A stretch of DNA of 64,000 bases from UBA1479 sp040221095 (GCA_040221095.1 JAVJVP010000008.1:248001-312000); one strand, 5' to 3'. Numbered from the stretch's first letter, positions 42,095 to 51,597 are shown. Translations and numbers: made by a program. Notes: generated from the letters alone by a model not told the origin.

Positions 42095-42619
42095 CTATTC
42101 GGCGGAGAATGCCGCCTTGGGTGCGGGCAGCAGGGCATAGACCGCCTTGCTTGCCCCCGCGATCAGCGCCAGAAGTTCCAGATACGGCTTGGCCGACAGC
42201 AGGAACGCGACCGTTTTGGTCAGCAGCGATTGCGGCGTCAGGGTTTCATCGAAATTGAATTCATCGATAAACAGGATGCGCTGTTCCCGCGTAATAGTGA
42301 TGCGCCCGCCGAGCGCCCGGCCCGCCTCGTGAACCACGGCCCGCATGTTGCTGCGCAGGTCCGGCGCCTCCGCCGTATAGGGCAGATGGCCCAGCACCGC
42401 ATGAATGCGCATGCGGGTATGGCCGGGCTCGACCTCGGCCCGCACGGCGAATTGATAGCCCATGTAGCTGAAGGTGAATTCGACCAGCCCATCGTCGTTC
42501 TTGCGGACAAGCTGTCCGTCACTGTCGAGGCCCATGGCCCCCAACGGCATGGCGGCCGCCGGGTTGCCTGCGGCATCGACCAAGGCTTTGGTTTTTTCGG
42601 CGGAGGAAGCGGTGGCCAC
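42095..42619 (-). CDS. Hypothetical protein (YbjN/T3S-chaperone-like impression)
   Basis: A 174-aa soluble protein, not recognised with confidence. GLVEFTFSYMGYQFAVRAEVEPG and RMRIHAVLGHLPYTAEAPDLRSNM form alternating strands, then a helix-rich end rich in Leu (TKTVAFLLSAKPYLELLALIAG) that could contact membrane. The start is GTG 42619 with AGGAGA about six bases upstream; longer readings lack a ribosome site. It is convergent with the LysM gene and divergent from psd. Confidence 0.6.
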   Translation of the reverse strand: MATASSAEKTKALVDAAGNPAAAMPLGAMGLDSDGQLVRKNDDGLVEFTFSYMGYQFAVRAEVEPGHTRMRIHAVLGHLPYTAEAPDLRSNMRAVVHEAGRALGGRITITREQRILFIDEFNFDETLTPQSLLTKTVAFLLSAKPYLELLALIAGASKAVYALLPAPKAAFSAE

Positions 42620-42795
42620 GGGGGGTCTCCTGTCTGCGTGTCGGATTATCGTCTTTTTGTCCGCCACCTGACAAGGACCCGCGATGCCGATTGCAGGTAT
42701 TTCGACCGGGCATTCCGGGTAAAATATGTTATGTAGGGCGCCCAAAGCGCCGGCCCGGCCGGCGAAGGGACAGCAACGGACAGCAACGGCGGCAC

Positions 42796-43515
42796 ATGAA
42801 ACAGAATATCATCCTGGATACCGTCATGACTCCCATCCACAAGGCGGGCTGGCCGTTCATTGCCCTGTTCGCGGCCGTGACCATCGTCCTGTTCTTCATC
42901 GCCGAGGAACTGGGCTGGCTCGGCGTCATCCTGACCGCCTGGTGCACATACTTCTTCCGTGACCCGGACCGCATGACGCCCCTGGGCGACAGCCTGGTGA
43001 TTTCACCCGCCGACGGCGCCGTGCAGATGATCGACCGCGCCGCGCCCCCGCCCGAACTGGAAATGGGCGACGAGGAACGCATCCGCATCGCCATTTTCAT
43101 GAACGTATTCAACGTGCACGTAAACCGCACGCCGGTGTCGGGCACGGTGGTCAAACTCGCCTACCGCCCGGGCGCCTTCCTCGACGCCTCCCTGGACAAG
43201 GCCAGCGTGGAGAACGAGCGCCAGAGCGTGCGCCTGAAGATCGCCGGCGTGAAAAGCCGGTCCGCCAAGAAGAATGAAATCGCGGTGGTGCAGATCGCCG
43301 GCCTGGTGGCGCGGCGCATCCTGTGCGACCTGAAGGAAGGCGACACGGTCAGCGCCGGCGACCGCTTCGGCCTGATCCGCTTCGGCTCGCGTGTCGACGT
43401 CTATCTGCCGGAAGGCTGCGAGCCCCTGGTTTCCGTCGGCCAAACCAGCATCGCCGGGGAAACGGTGATCGCCGAAATCGGCGCCGATGGCGCCCGCACG
43501 GCGCAGCGCCGCTAA
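42796..43515 (+). CDS. psd: Phosphatidylserine decarboxylase
   Basis: A 239-aa short-form (archaeal-type) PSD producing phosphatidylethanolamine. Two hydrophobic N-terminal segments anchor it. ISPADGAVQMI, NVFNVHVNRTPVSG and YRPGAFLDASLDKASVENER are typical, and the self-cleavage site is the Gly-Ser of LIRFGSRVDVYLP, which becomes the pyruvoyl group. ATG 42796 is chosen because an upstream reading is basic and unlike the family. It is followed 15 bases later by pssA, giving the classical PE operon. Confidence 0.95.
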   Translation: MKQNIILDTVMTPIHKAGWPFIALFAAVTIVLFFIAEELGWLGVILTAWCTYFFRDPDRMTPLGDSLVISPADGAVQMIDRAAPPPELEMGDEERIRIAIFMNVFNVHVNRTPVSGTVVKLAYRPGAFLDASLDKASVENERQSVRLKIAGVKSRSAKKNEIAVVQIAGLVARRILCDLKEGDTVSAGDRFGLIRFGSRVDVYLPEGCEPLVSVGQTSIAGETVIAEIGADGARTAQRR

Positions 43516-43530
43516 CGGAAGGCCTGGGCC

Positions 43531-44388
43531 ATGAGCGACGCCACCCCCGATCCGAAAGCCGACCCGGCCCCCAATCAGGCCCAGGGCCCACGCCCCCGCC
43601 GCCTGCGGCGCGGGCTTAGGGTCATGCCGATCAACAAGATGATCCCCAACATGCTGACCCTGGGCGCGCTCGCCGCCGGCATGACGGGAATGCGCTTTGC
43701 CCTCAACGAACGCTGGGAGGCCGCCGCCTTCGCCATCCTGATCGCGGCGATCCTGGACACCCTGGACGGCCGCGTCGCGCGTCTTCTGAAAGGGTCGAGC
43801 AAGTTCGGCGCGGAACTTGATTCGCTGTCCGACTTCATCTGCTTCGGCGTGGCGCCCGCGATGATCCTCTATCACTGGGCCTTGGAGGACGCGGGACGCT
43901 TCGGCTGGTTCATCGTCGTGCTGTTCGCCATGTGCTGCGCCATGCGCCTGGCGCGCTTCAACACCATGCTGGAAGACGACAAGAAGCCCGTATGGGCGGG
44001 CCGCTTCTTCACCGGCGTGCCGGCGCCGGCCGGGGCCGGGCTGGTCCTGCTGCCCATGATCCTGTCGTTCCAGGTGCCGGAAGGCTATGTCGCCTATCTG
44101 CAGAACCCCTATCTGGTCTCGGTCGTCCTGGTGCTCTGCGGCGGACTGTTCGTCTCCACCCTGCCCACGTTCTCGTTCAAGAACATGAAGATGGCGCGGG
44201 CCTGGATGATGCCGCTGATGATCGCCGTTGCGATCCTCGCCGCCTTCGTGGTGTCCGACCCCTGGCTGGCGCTGACCGCGATCCTGGTGATGTATATCGC
44301 CAGTTTCCCGCTCTCCATCCGCTCCTACCTGTGGCACAAGAACCGCTCGACAAACCCGGAACCGGTGCCGGGGCCGCCCGCCGAATAG
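43531..44388 (+). CDS. pssA: CDP-diacylglycerol-serine O-phosphatidyltransferase
   Basis: A 285-aa polytopic membrane enzyme making phosphatidylserine. The CDP-alcohol phosphotransferase motif reads DGRVARLLKGSSKFGAELD followed by SLSD (DGxxAR-x8-G-x3-D-x3-D). Hydrophobic segments span about 35-245, with an unordered Pro-rich N-terminus (about 1-28). It supplies Psd, the gene upstream. It is convergent with the RND efflux gene, four bases apart. Confidence 0.94.
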   Translation: MSDATPDPKADPAPNQAQGPRPRRLRRGLRVMPINKMIPNMLTLGALAAGMTGMRFALNERWEAAAFAILIAAILDTLDGRVARLLKGSSKFGAELDSLSDFICFGVAPAMILYHWALEDAGRFGWFIVVLFAMCCAMRLARFNTMLEDDKKPVWAGRFFTGVPAPAGAGLVLLPMILSFQVPEGYVAYLQNPYLVSVVLVLCGGLFVSTLPTFSFKNMKMARAWMMPLMIAVAILAAFVVSDPWLALTAILVMYIASFPLSIRSYLWHKNRSTNPEPVPGPPAE

Positions 44389-44392
44389 GTTC

Positions 44393-47300
44393 CTATTCCG
44401 CCGCCTGGGGCTGATTTCCTGCGCGCCGCCTGGCCCGCCAGGCCTGGAAATTGGCCCGCGCCATAAGCGCCGACGGGGTCACGATCAGGGTCAATACCGT
44501 TGCGAAGGCCAGACCGAACACGATGGCCGTGGCCAGCGAGCGCCACCATTGGGTCGAGGGTGCGCCCACCGTGACCTCGTGGTTCACGAAGTCGATGTTC
44601 ATGCCCAACACCATGGGCATCAGGCCCAGGACCGTGGTCACCGAGGTCAGCAGCACCGGGCGCAGGCGCTGGGCGCCGGTGCGCATGACGGCTCCCTTCA
44701 TGTCCGTGGCGGATTTGGCCAGACGGTCGAAGGTGTCGATCAGCACGATGTTGTTGTTCACGACGATCCCCGCCAGGGCGATGACGCCGATCCCCGTCAT
44801 GACGATGCCGAAGGGCTGCGCCGTGACCATCAGGCCGATGAACACGCCGATGGTCGACATGATGACGGCCGACAGGATCAGGAACGCCGAATAGAAGCTG
44901 TTGAACTGGGTGACCAGGATGATGGCCATGATGAACAGGGCCGCCGAAAAGGCCTTGGACAGGAAGGCCTCGGCCTTGGCCTGTTCCTCGTCCTCGCCCT
45001 TGAAGTCGATGCCGATGTTCGGGTCCAGGCCCGCCTGGGCGATCCATGCCTTCAGCGCCGCCTGTTTTTCCGCCGCCTGCACGCCGGGCGCCACATCGGC
45101 CTTGACCGCCAACACGCGCTTGCCGTCGGACCGCGACAGGGTGCCGATCTTGGGCTTGGGCGTGATGGTCACGAAATTGCGGATCGGCACCGGTCCTTTG
45201 TCGGTGTTGACCTTGATCGCATAAAGCTGTTCCAGAGTGCGGAATTCCGCCGGATAGCGGACACGGATGTCGATCTCGTCGTCGCTGTCGTCGGGGCGGT
45301 ATTCGCCGACCTTGATGCCCGTGGTGACGGTCTGCACCATGCGGCCGATCAGTTGCACGTTGGCGCCGAACTTGGCCGCCTGGGCGCGGTCGACCTGGAC
45401 TTCCCAGTCGATGCCGGGCAACTGGCGGCCGTCTTCGATGTTGATCAGGCCGCCGATGGCATCGAAGCCCTCCAGCACCTTCTGCACGGCGGCGGGCAGC
45501 AGTTCGGGCAGGCGCGATGACAGTTCCACGTTCACGGGCTTGCCCACGGGCGGGCCCTTTTCCTGCTTGCGCCGGTCGACATGGATGCCGGCCAGGCCGT
45601 GGGTGCGGGCCTCGACCTCGGTCAGGATTTCGTCGGCCGTGCGCCGGGTCGTCCAGTCGGCGAATTCCAGGGTGATGGTGCCGATGATGTCCTCGGCTTC
45701 CTGGCTCTGCTGGTTTTTGCCCGTGCGGGTGTAGATGCTTTTGAACTCGCGCATGTCGAGGATGCGGTCCTCGACCTCGCGCATCAGCTTGTCCTTTTCC
45801 CAGGTCGACAGGTTGCCGCGGGCGCGGACCTGCAGCTGCGCCAGTTCCGGTTCCACGTCAGGGAAGAATTCGACCCCATGGCCGAACTTGGCATAACCGA
45901 CCTGCACCGCGATCAAAAGCACGACGGAACCGACCAGGACCTTGGCCGGATGCGTGAGCGCCGCCCGTAGGACCTTCAGATAGGCGCCGGTCAATCCACC
46001 GATCCCGTCCAGGTTGTCGTCGCCTCCGCCATCCTCATCCTCGGATCTGGCCGCAAGGCGCTTCGCCGTTTCCGCATCCGCTGCCCCGCCCGCACGCCCC
46101 AAAGTCGCCCCCAGGGTCGGCACGAAGATCAGCGCCATAAGAAGCGACGCCGACAGGGTCATCACCAGGGTAATCGGCAGGAATTTCATGAATTCGCCCA
46201 CCACGCCCGGCCAGAACAAAAGCGGCAGGAAGGCCGCCAGCGTCGTCGCGGTCGAGGCGGTGATCGGCCAGGCCATGCGCTTGGCCGCCAGGCCGTAGGC
46301 AAGCCTTGGCGCCGCCCCTTCGGTCATCTTGCGGTCGGCATATTCGGTGACGACGATGGCCCCGTCGACCAGCATGCCGACGGCCAGGATGAGCGAGAAC
46401 AGCACGACGATGTTGACCGTCAGCCCCATGGCCGACAGCGCCAGGATGCCCGTCAGGAACGAGCCCGGAATGGCAAGTCCGACCAGCCCGGCGGAGCGCA
46501 GGCCGAGGGCCGCGACCACCACCACCATGACTAGCAGAACCGCCGCCGTGACGTTGTTCTGCAGGTCCAGCAGCATGGTGCGGACCTGGGTCGATTTGTC
46601 CTGGATGAAGTCGACGGTGACGGCGCGGCGCACTTGTTCAGGCCAGCCGGCCTGTTCCTGGGCGACGACGCGGCGCACGGTTTCGATGGTGTCGATGATG
46701 TTCTCGCCGGTGCGCTTGACGACCTCAAGCACGATGGCCTTCTCGCCATGGATGCGCGCGAAACCTTCCGGGTCCTTGAACCCGCGCCGGACCTCGCCGA
46801 CATCGCCGAAGGTGACGACGGCGTCGCCCTTGAAGGCGACGGGCATGGTGTCGATGTCGGACAAGGTTTCGAACAGCCCCGGCACCTTCAGGGAGAACCG
46901 CCCCTGCCCCGTGTCCTGGGCGCCGGCGGCGACCAGTTTGTTCGACGCCTCGACCAGCTGCACCGTATCGATGGGCGACAGGTTGTAGCTTTCCAGCTTG
47001 ATGGGATCGATGAGGATTTCCAGAAGCTCCTCGCGGTCGCCGGCGATCTGCGCCGACAGGACGGCGGACACGGCCTCGATTTTGTCCCGCAGCTCACGCG
47101 CCAGCTTGAGCAGCAAACGTTCCGGCACGTCCCCGGACAGGGTCACCGCGACCACCGGAAACAGCGAGAAATTGACCTCGCGGACAATCGGCTCGTCCGT
47201 ATCCTCGGGCAGTTCCGGCTTGGCCAGATCGACCTTTTCGCGCACGTCGGTCAGCGCCTGGTCGGCGTTGAACCCTGCCTCGAATTCCAGCGTCACGTTG

Positions 47301-47569
47301 GCGCCGCCTTCATACCCCGAGGCGCTCATCTTCTTGACCCCGTCGATGCCGCGCATTTCCTTTTCCATGGGGCGGATCAACAGACGTTCAGCGTCCTCGG
47401 GCGAAATGCCCTCGTGGGTCAACGACACGTAAATGATGGGGATATTGATGTCGGGTTCGGCCTCCTTGGGGATTCCCACATAGGCGACCGTGCCCGCCGC
47501 CAGGATCAGCACCATGGTCAGGATCACCGTCCGGGCGTGACCCAGGGCCGCGTCGATCAAGGCATTCAT
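44393..47569 (-). CDS. RND efflux permease (HAE1-like)
   Basis: A 1058-aa RND transporter with the usual layout: one N-terminal helix, large periplasmic loop, central helix set and a second copy. Compared with AcrB, where the TM4 pair is Asp-Asp, the motif here is GMLVDGAIVVTEYADRK, with Gly in the second position; such variants occur in many alphaproteobacteria. It would export drugs, solvents or metabolites with the periplasmic adaptor encoded just upstream. Start overlaps the adaptor stop by four bases. No outer-membrane channel gene is present. Confidence 0.92.
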   Translation of the reverse strand: MNALIDAALGHARTVILTMVLILAAGTVAYVGIPKEAEPDINIPIIYVSLTHEGISPEDAERLLIRPMEKEMRGIDGVKKMSASGYEGGANVTLEFEAGFNADQALTDVREKVDLAKPELPEDTDEPIVREVNFSLFPVVAVTLSGDVPERLLLKLARELRDKIEAVSAVLSAQIAGDREELLEILIDPIKLESYNLSPIDTVQLVEASNKLVAAGAQDTGQGRFSLKVPGLFETLSDIDTMPVAFKGDAVVTFGDVGEVRRGFKDPEGFARIHGEKAIVLEVVKRTGENIIDTIETVRRVVAQEQAGWPEQVRRAVTVDFIQDKSTQVRTMLLDLQNNVTAAVLLVMVVVVAALGLRSAGLVGLAIPGSFLTGILALSAMGLTVNIVVLFSLILAVGMLVDGAIVVTEYADRKMTEGAAPRLAYGLAAKRMAWPITASTATTLAAFLPLLFWPGVVGEFMKFLPITLVMTLSASLLMALIFVPTLGATLGRAGGAADAETAKRLAARSEDEDGGGDDNLDGIGGLTGAYLKVLRAALTHPAKVLVGSVVLLIAVQVGYAKFGHGVEFFPDVEPELAQLQVRARGNLSTWEKDKLMREVEDRILDMREFKSIYTRTGKNQQSQEAEDIIGTITLEFADWTTRRTADEILTEVEARTHGLAGIHVDRRKQEKGPPVGKPVNVELSSRLPELLPAAVQKVLEGFDAIGGLINIEDGRQLPGIDWEVQVDRAQAAKFGANVQLIGRMVQTVTTGIKVGEYRPDDSDDEIDIRVRYPAEFRTLEQLYAIKVNTDKGPVPIRNFVTITPKPKIGTLSRSDGKRVLAVKADVAPGVQAAEKQAALKAWIAQAGLDPNIGIDFKGEDEEQAKAEAFLSKAFSAALFIMAIILVTQFNSFYSAFLILSAVIMSTIGVFIGLMVTAQPFGIVMTGIGVIALAGIVVNNNIVLIDTFDRLAKSATDMKGAVMRTGAQRLRPVLLTSVTTVLGLMPMVLGMNIDFVNHEVTVGAPSTQWWRSLATAIVFGLAFATVLTLIVTPSALMARANFQAWRARRRAGNQPQAAE

Positions 47570-48723
47570 GTCGCGGGGCCGCCCTTTCCCGCCGTCAGGG
47601 AGTTTTCCTCGACCGGCTGGACAAGCTGGCCATCGGTGACGAATTCCTGGCCCACGGTAATCATGGTGATCGTGTCGGGCAGGCCGCCCAGCCAGATGCC
47701 GTCGGACGTATGGGCGATGATGCGGACCTTCGAAAACCGGACGTGGTTGGTGTCGTCGACGTATTTGACCCCGATCTCGCCCGCGTCGTTCAAGGTCAGC
47801 ACGGCGGCGGACACCTTGTGCGCCTTTTCCCGGCCGGCCCGGAACAGGACTTCCATGGTCTGGCCGTCGCGCAGCACATGGTCCGGGTTATCCAGCCAGG
47901 CATCAATGCGGAAGGTGCGCGTCGCTTCGTCAGCGCGCTGGGCAACGTAGCGTACCGCGCCCGTAAAGTCCCTTCCCTGTACCGTGCGCGCGATGGCGGC
48001 GTCACCGGGCTTCAGGTTCGGCACGTCCCGTTCCGAGACCTGGGCCACGACGCGAATGGGGTCGGGGTTGATCATGACGACGATCTTGTCGCCGGACTTC
48101 AAATAATCGCCGACACCGACGGGCAGGGTCTCCAGATAACCGGAAATGGGGGCGCGCACGGTCGTGCGTTCGACATCCAGCTTGATGGCGGCCAAGGCGG
48201 CCTGGGCCTGGGCCAGTTCCGATTCCTCCTGGGCCAGCTTGACCTCGGACTGAAAGCCCTTCTTGGCCAGTTTCTTGGCCGCGTCGAAGCCGATGCGTTC
48301 GTAGGTCACGCGGGCCTCGGCCTCGCGCAGCCTGGCCGCGCGGTCATCGACGGCAAGCTTCAGGATCACGTCACCCTTTTCCAGCCACGTGCCCTTGGAC
48401 GCCGCGATCTCGACGATGCGGCCCGTGGTCTCGGCCGTCACCTCGGCGTCGAAGATGACGTCGGTGCGCCCGGTGACGGTGATCTCTCGCACCCGCTCGG
48501 CCGCTTCCATGCGCCGCACGCGAACCATGGCCAGCGCCTTTTCCGGGCGGCCTGCGGAGGCGGCGGCCTTGTCCGCATCCGCGGGCTCGGCCGCGGCGGG
48601 GCCGCTGGCGGTGAAACCGTAATGGCGTTTCGCCTGCTCCAGATTGCCGGAGAAAATCCATGCGACCGCACCCACGGCCAGGACCGTCGCCGCGATATAG
48701 GAAGGTTTGAAAGGCAGTTTCAT
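47566..48723 (-). CDS. RND efflux periplasmic adaptor (membrane fusion protein)
   Basis: A 385-aa adaptor with an N-terminal anchor/signal helix (about 8-26), a lipoyl half-motif ASKGTWLEKGDVILKLA, a coiled-coil region (about 130-190; EAEARVTYERIGFDAAKKLA) and the paired lipoyl VRAPISGYLETLPVGVGDYL. The beta-barrel follows. It links the permease to an outer-membrane channel. The PadR gene precedes it by 10 bases, and the downstream RND gene overlaps it (ATGA). Confidence 0.92.
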   Translation of the reverse strand: MKLPFKPSYIAATVLAVGAVAWIFSGNLEQAKRHYGFTASGPAAAEPADADKAAASAGRPEKALAMVRVRRMEAAERVREITVTGRTDVIFDAEVTAETTGRIVEIAASKGTWLEKGDVILKLAVDDRAARLREAEARVTYERIGFDAAKKLAKKGFQSEVKLAQEESELAQAQAALAAIKLDVERTTVRAPISGYLETLPVGVGDYLKSGDKIVVMINPDPIRVVAQVSERDVPNLKPGDAAIARTVQGRDFTGAVRYVAQRADEATRTFRIDAWLDNPDHVLRDGQTMEVLFRAGREKAHKVSAAVLTLNDAGEIGVKYVDDTNHVRFSKVRIIAHTSDGIWLGGLPDTITMITVGQEFVTDGQLVQPVEENSLTAGKGGPAT

Positions 48724-48733
48724 GAAGCTATCC

Positions 48734-49273
48734 CTATTCCGCCGCGTCGGCCTTGCCGGGTCCGGCGTTCAAAAATCGGTCGCGGTTGTCGGTCATGTAG
48801 GCGACCACCGCCCGATAAAACGCCAACCCCAGGCCGCGCACGAACAGGCGGCCCTCGGGCACGCCTTCGGGATCAAGGCCCTGCATGATCTCGACCCGCG
48901 CGCGATAGAAGGCGAGGTAGTCGTCATAGACCGCGCGCAGGTGGTCGGGGTCCAGGAACTCGGCGAAGAACATGAGAAACGCCGTGTCGGAGCGGACCTT
49001 GTCGTTCATGGGTACCCGCGCCAGGGATTGCCGGAACACCGCCCGGCCGGCCGGGGTTACCGCATAGACTTTCTTGTCCGGGTGACCTTCGCCGGGGGTC
49101 TCGGCGACCGCGATCAAGCCTTCCTCGGACAACTTTGACAGCGCCGGATAGATGGAGCCGTAGCCGACGTCCTGAAAATGGGCGAAGGGCCCTTCCTCGA
49201 ACATCTTGCGGATTTCATAACCCGAGGCGTCACCCATTACGAGCACGCCCAGGCAAAGGGTTTTAGCGTCCAT
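48734..49273 (-). CDS. PadR family transcriptional regulator
   Basis: A 179-aa regulator with a PadR winged helix (about 1-80): LCLGVLVMGDASGYEIRKMF, VGYGSIYPALSKLSEEGLIA and KKVYAVTPAGRAVFRQ. A helical C-terminal half (Vir_act_alpha_C type) forms the dimer and probably binds the inducer. Its position as first gene of the PadR-MFP-RND operon implies autoregulated repression of the efflux pump. Confidence 0.92.
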   Translation of the reverse strand: MDAKTLCLGVLVMGDASGYEIRKMFEEGPFAHFQDVGYGSIYPALSKLSEEGLIAVAETPGEGHPDKKVYAVTPAGRAVFRQSLARVPMNDKVRSDTAFLMFFAEFLDPDHLRAVYDDYLAFYRARVEIMQGLDPEGVPEGRLFVRGLGLAFYRAVVAYMTDNRDRFLNAGPGKADAAE

Positions 49274-49440
49274 GATCCCGAAGCCGGACCCGCGCGGCCC
49301 GCCTCATCCTATGCAAGGTGATGTGGCGCGAAAACTACATGCAATTCTATAATCTATCAAGCCGATATATTTAACCCGCTATTATGTCCGTTCCCTGCTG
49401 TCGGGACCGACGCGGCGCATGGGCCATCTTCCTCCGCCAC

Positions 49441-49456
49441 TATGACTTTTGTCATA
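49441..49456. promoter_or_regulatory. Inverted repeat between the PadR gene and a hypothetical gene
   Basis: TATGAC-TTTT-GTCATA is a perfect 6+6 repeat, about 170 bases from the PadR start and 115 from the hypothetical gene at 49571. It sits in a 297-base divergent region that also contains an A/T-rich tract near 49360-49385, and may bind PadR or an FNR/CRP-like regulator. The half-site ATGAC is not the FNR/FixK consensus TTGAT. Confidence 0.35.
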
Positions 49457-49570
49457 ATGACGTTCGTCTTGGTCAATTTGGGTTAGGCGAACCTAATATC
49501 GGGCCAAAACCGGGCGATAAAGTTGGCATGGGCATTGCTGATACATCGGGAAATCAGCAGGAGCGATCCC

Positions 49571-50065
49571 ATGAACGTGTCGTCATCTGACCGGCGCCCC
49601 AAGGCAGACATTCAAATCCAGGAAGTTCGTACCTTCAGACTGAAGAACGATCAGCCTTTCGCCATTATCGGCCACAATCCGACGGAACGCCTGATCACCG
49701 ACTTCTGGTTCGGCAACTTCGAAACGGATGAAAACTTCCGCCTCGTCGGCAACCATGTCTGCGAGATGCTGCAGACCGGCACATACAGCTACTGGCTGGC
49801 CGACATGCGCCATCTGACGCAAAGCTTCTATTGTTCCGAAGACTGGGTTGCCGGTGACCTGTTCCCGCGCGCGGTTTCCGCGGGCCTTAAACGCAAGGCC
49901 TTGGTGCTGCCGCCGAACCGCAACCTTCCGACCGGATTCGACAGCTTCGGCTCCGCATCAAACGTCATCCGGAAAATCACCGACCACCGTGTGTCGGGCT
50001 TCCATAACCTTGAGCGGGCCTATGGCTGGCTGTTCGGCGACAATTTGCAGGCGATGACCGGCTAG
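49571..50065 (+). CDS. Hypothetical protein
   Basis: A 164-aa cytoplasmic protein not recognised by me. It has a mixed alpha/beta pattern with aromatic-rich segments (LITDFWFGNFETDENFR, YSYWLADMRHLTQSFY, LERAYGWLFGDN) that resemble a STAS/SpoIIAA-like or PAS-like fold. AGGAGCG precedes ATG 49571 with good spacing. Its stop overlaps the convergent LysR stop by three bases. No partner is evident. Confidence 0.55.
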   Translation: MNVSSSDRRPKADIQIQEVRTFRLKNDQPFAIIGHNPTERLITDFWFGNFETDENFRLVGNHVCEMLQTGTYSYWLADMRHLTQSFYCSEDWVAGDLFPRAVSAGLKRKALVLPPNRNLPTGFDSFGSASNVIRKITDHRVSGFHNLERAYGWLFGDNLQAMTG

Positions 50066-50991
50066 TTTCGGCCCCGCCCCATGTCGTGCTGTTCCCAGGG
50101 CGGATTTTTGACGAAACGTTCGACCAGCCAGTCGATGAACGCCCTGACCTTGGGCGCCTGGTGGCGGCCCGGAGGATAGACGGCGAACACGCTGCGCCCT
50201 TCCTCGGTCTCGTATTCCTGAAGCACGGGCACAAGGCGGCCGTCGCGCAGCGCCTCCCAGGTCAGGAACTGGGCCGCACGGATCAGGCCGACCCCGGCGA
50301 TCGCCGCGTCGTACAGCAGCGAGGCGTCGTTGACCATCAATGACCCATTCACATCCATGATGCGCGGGCCGTCGGCGCTTTTGAATTCCCAGCGGTTGAT
50401 CGAGGTTTCGAAGTTGACGCGCAGGCAGTTGTGGTGAACCAGATCGTCCGGCGTCTTGGGAATTCCGTGGCGCTCCAAATAGGCGGGGGCGCCGGCGACC
50501 ACGCGCTTGACCGCCGTCAGACGCCGGGCGATCAGCGAGGAATCGGTCAGCGTGCCGATGCGCAAGCCGACGTCCACGCCTTCACCGACCAGATCGACCA
50601 TGCTGTCCGAGGTGATGAACTGAACCTGAAGTTCGGGATAGGCCTCGATGAATTCATGGAGATGCGGGATCACCGCATAGCGGCCGAAGGCGGTCGATGA
50701 ATTGACCTTCAAGACCCCGCGCGGCTCCGCATGCAATTCACGCACGGCCAGTTCCGCCGCCTCGATTTCCTCCAGGATGGTCACCGCGCGTTCATAATAG
50801 GTGCGGCCCTCCTCGGTCAGGCTGATCGACCGCGTGGTGCGGTTCAACAGCCGTGCCCCCAGGCGGTCTTCGAGCCGTCCGACCAGCTTACTGACCGCCG
50901 ACGGCGTAATGCCCAGGTCACGCGCGGCGGCGGAAAACCCCCCGCCTTCGACCGCGCGGACGAACACCGCCATTTCACTGTCCCGGTCCAT
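50062..50991 (-). CDS. LysR family transcriptional regulator
   Basis: A 309-aa LTTR. The N-terminal winged helix (about 1-60) has FVRAVEGGGFSAAARDLGITPSAVSKLVGRLE-type residues, then LLNRTTRSISLTEEG, and the periplasmic-binding-like effector domain (about 90-295) has RVNFETSINRWEFKS. It is of the group often annotated as D-malate or aromatic-type regulators, but the ligand is unknown. Divergent, with a 146-base gap, from the small protein at 51138; a palindrome lies in that gap. Confidence 0.92.
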   Translation of the reverse strand: MDRDSEMAVFVRAVEGGGFSAAARDLGITPSAVSKLVGRLEDRLGARLLNRTTRSISLTEEGRTYYERAVTILEEIEAAELAVRELHAEPRGVLKVNSSTAFGRYAVIPHLHEFIEAYPELQVQFITSDSMVDLVGEGVDVGLRIGTLTDSSLIARRLTAVKRVVAGAPAYLERHGIPKTPDDLVHHNCLRVNFETSINRWEFKSADGPRIMDVNGSLMVNDASLLYDAAIAGVGLIRAAQFLTWEALRDGRLVPVLQEYETEEGRSVFAVYPPGRHQAPKVRAFIDWLVERFVKNPPWEQHDMGRGRN

Positions 50992-51011
50992 ATTGCCTCC
51001 AAAACCGACTA

Positions 51012-51033
51012 TTTAGTGAAATAATTTCATAAA
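51012..51033. promoter_or_regulatory. Palindromic operator beside LysR gene
   Basis: TTTAGTGAAAT-A-ATTTCATAAA contains a perfect TGAAAT-A-ATTTCA core and outer TTTA/TAAA ends. It lies about 22-42 bases upstream of the LysR start and 105 bases before the small ORF. LTTRs bind T-N11-A palindromes in such gaps; assignment is inference. Confidence 0.5.
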
Positions 51034-51137
51034 TCATAATCCACCTTTCCCAATTATCAATCAAAACCGCGATGGTTAGGTTTATCTCAACAACCGGCAG
51101 CCACTTCCACGCCGGACCTGATTTGAGGAGAAAGACC

Positions 51138-51323
51138 ATGCCGATGACACCGTTGAACTTGAGGAACGCCATCCCTCACGCGGAGATCGAGGCCGGCGTG
51201 CGCCGGGGCCGGCAACTCCGGGCCGAAGCCATCCGCGACGTGATCGGCCGGATGTTCCGCCATTCGCCCCTTGGCGAGCGCCGGGCCCGGGCTTCGCAGA
51301 CCGGCGTTCCCGCTCCCTGCTGA
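51138..51323 (+). CDS. Small basic protein, 61 aa (module A)
   Basis: A 61-aa Arg-rich protein, MPMTPLNLRNAIPHAEIEAG at the start and LRAEAIRDVIGRMFRHSPL inside. The motif IRD-VIGR-MFR matches VRRAIGRLFK at the end of the 48-aa protein at 56989, so I regard them as paralogues. It resembles short DUF1127-type proteins in size, basic tail and context, but I do not see the full DUF1127 pattern. GAGGAG lies seven bases before ATG 51138. It is followed by structured RNA and a terminator at 51467. Confidence 0.7.
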   Translation: MPMTPLNLRNAIPHAEIEAGVRRGRQLRAEAIRDVIGRMFRHSPLGERRARASQTGVPAPC

Positions 51324-51431
51324 ACACGTTTCTTTGATACCCCATGTGCCGCCCGGTTGCCGGCGGCGCCCCGGGGACTTCGGTTCCCGCCGGCTTGCCC
51401 CCTTGCCGGCGACACGGGGCGGAACGGCGCC

Positions 51432-51500
51432 ATCTCCCTACTTGTGAAGTAGATAGGCAAACTGACGGGCGGCCCCAAACGGGGCCGCCCTCCTTTTTTT
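51432..51500 (+). ncRNA. Structured 3' RNA of module A with terminator
   Basis: Downstream of the 61-aa gene the decamer ATCTCCCTAC (51432-51441) overlaps a small hairpin CTACTT-GTG-AAGTAG (51438-51452). An intrinsic terminator follows: GGGCGGCCCC-AAAC-GGGGCCGCCC (51467-51490) and seven T (51494-51500). The same decamer precedes a hairpin in module B. The TCTCC tract is complementary to Shine-Dalgarno-like GGAGA. It could be a 3'-derived sRNA or simply a structured 3' UTR. Confidence 0.55.
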
Positions 51501-51597
51501 GCGCCCCGCGGCCCCCGCCTCACTTTGCCCCCTTTCAATTTGCCCGGCGGCACCGCACACTCGGCGGGCATATGCGGCAATAACCGAGTGACGTTTC

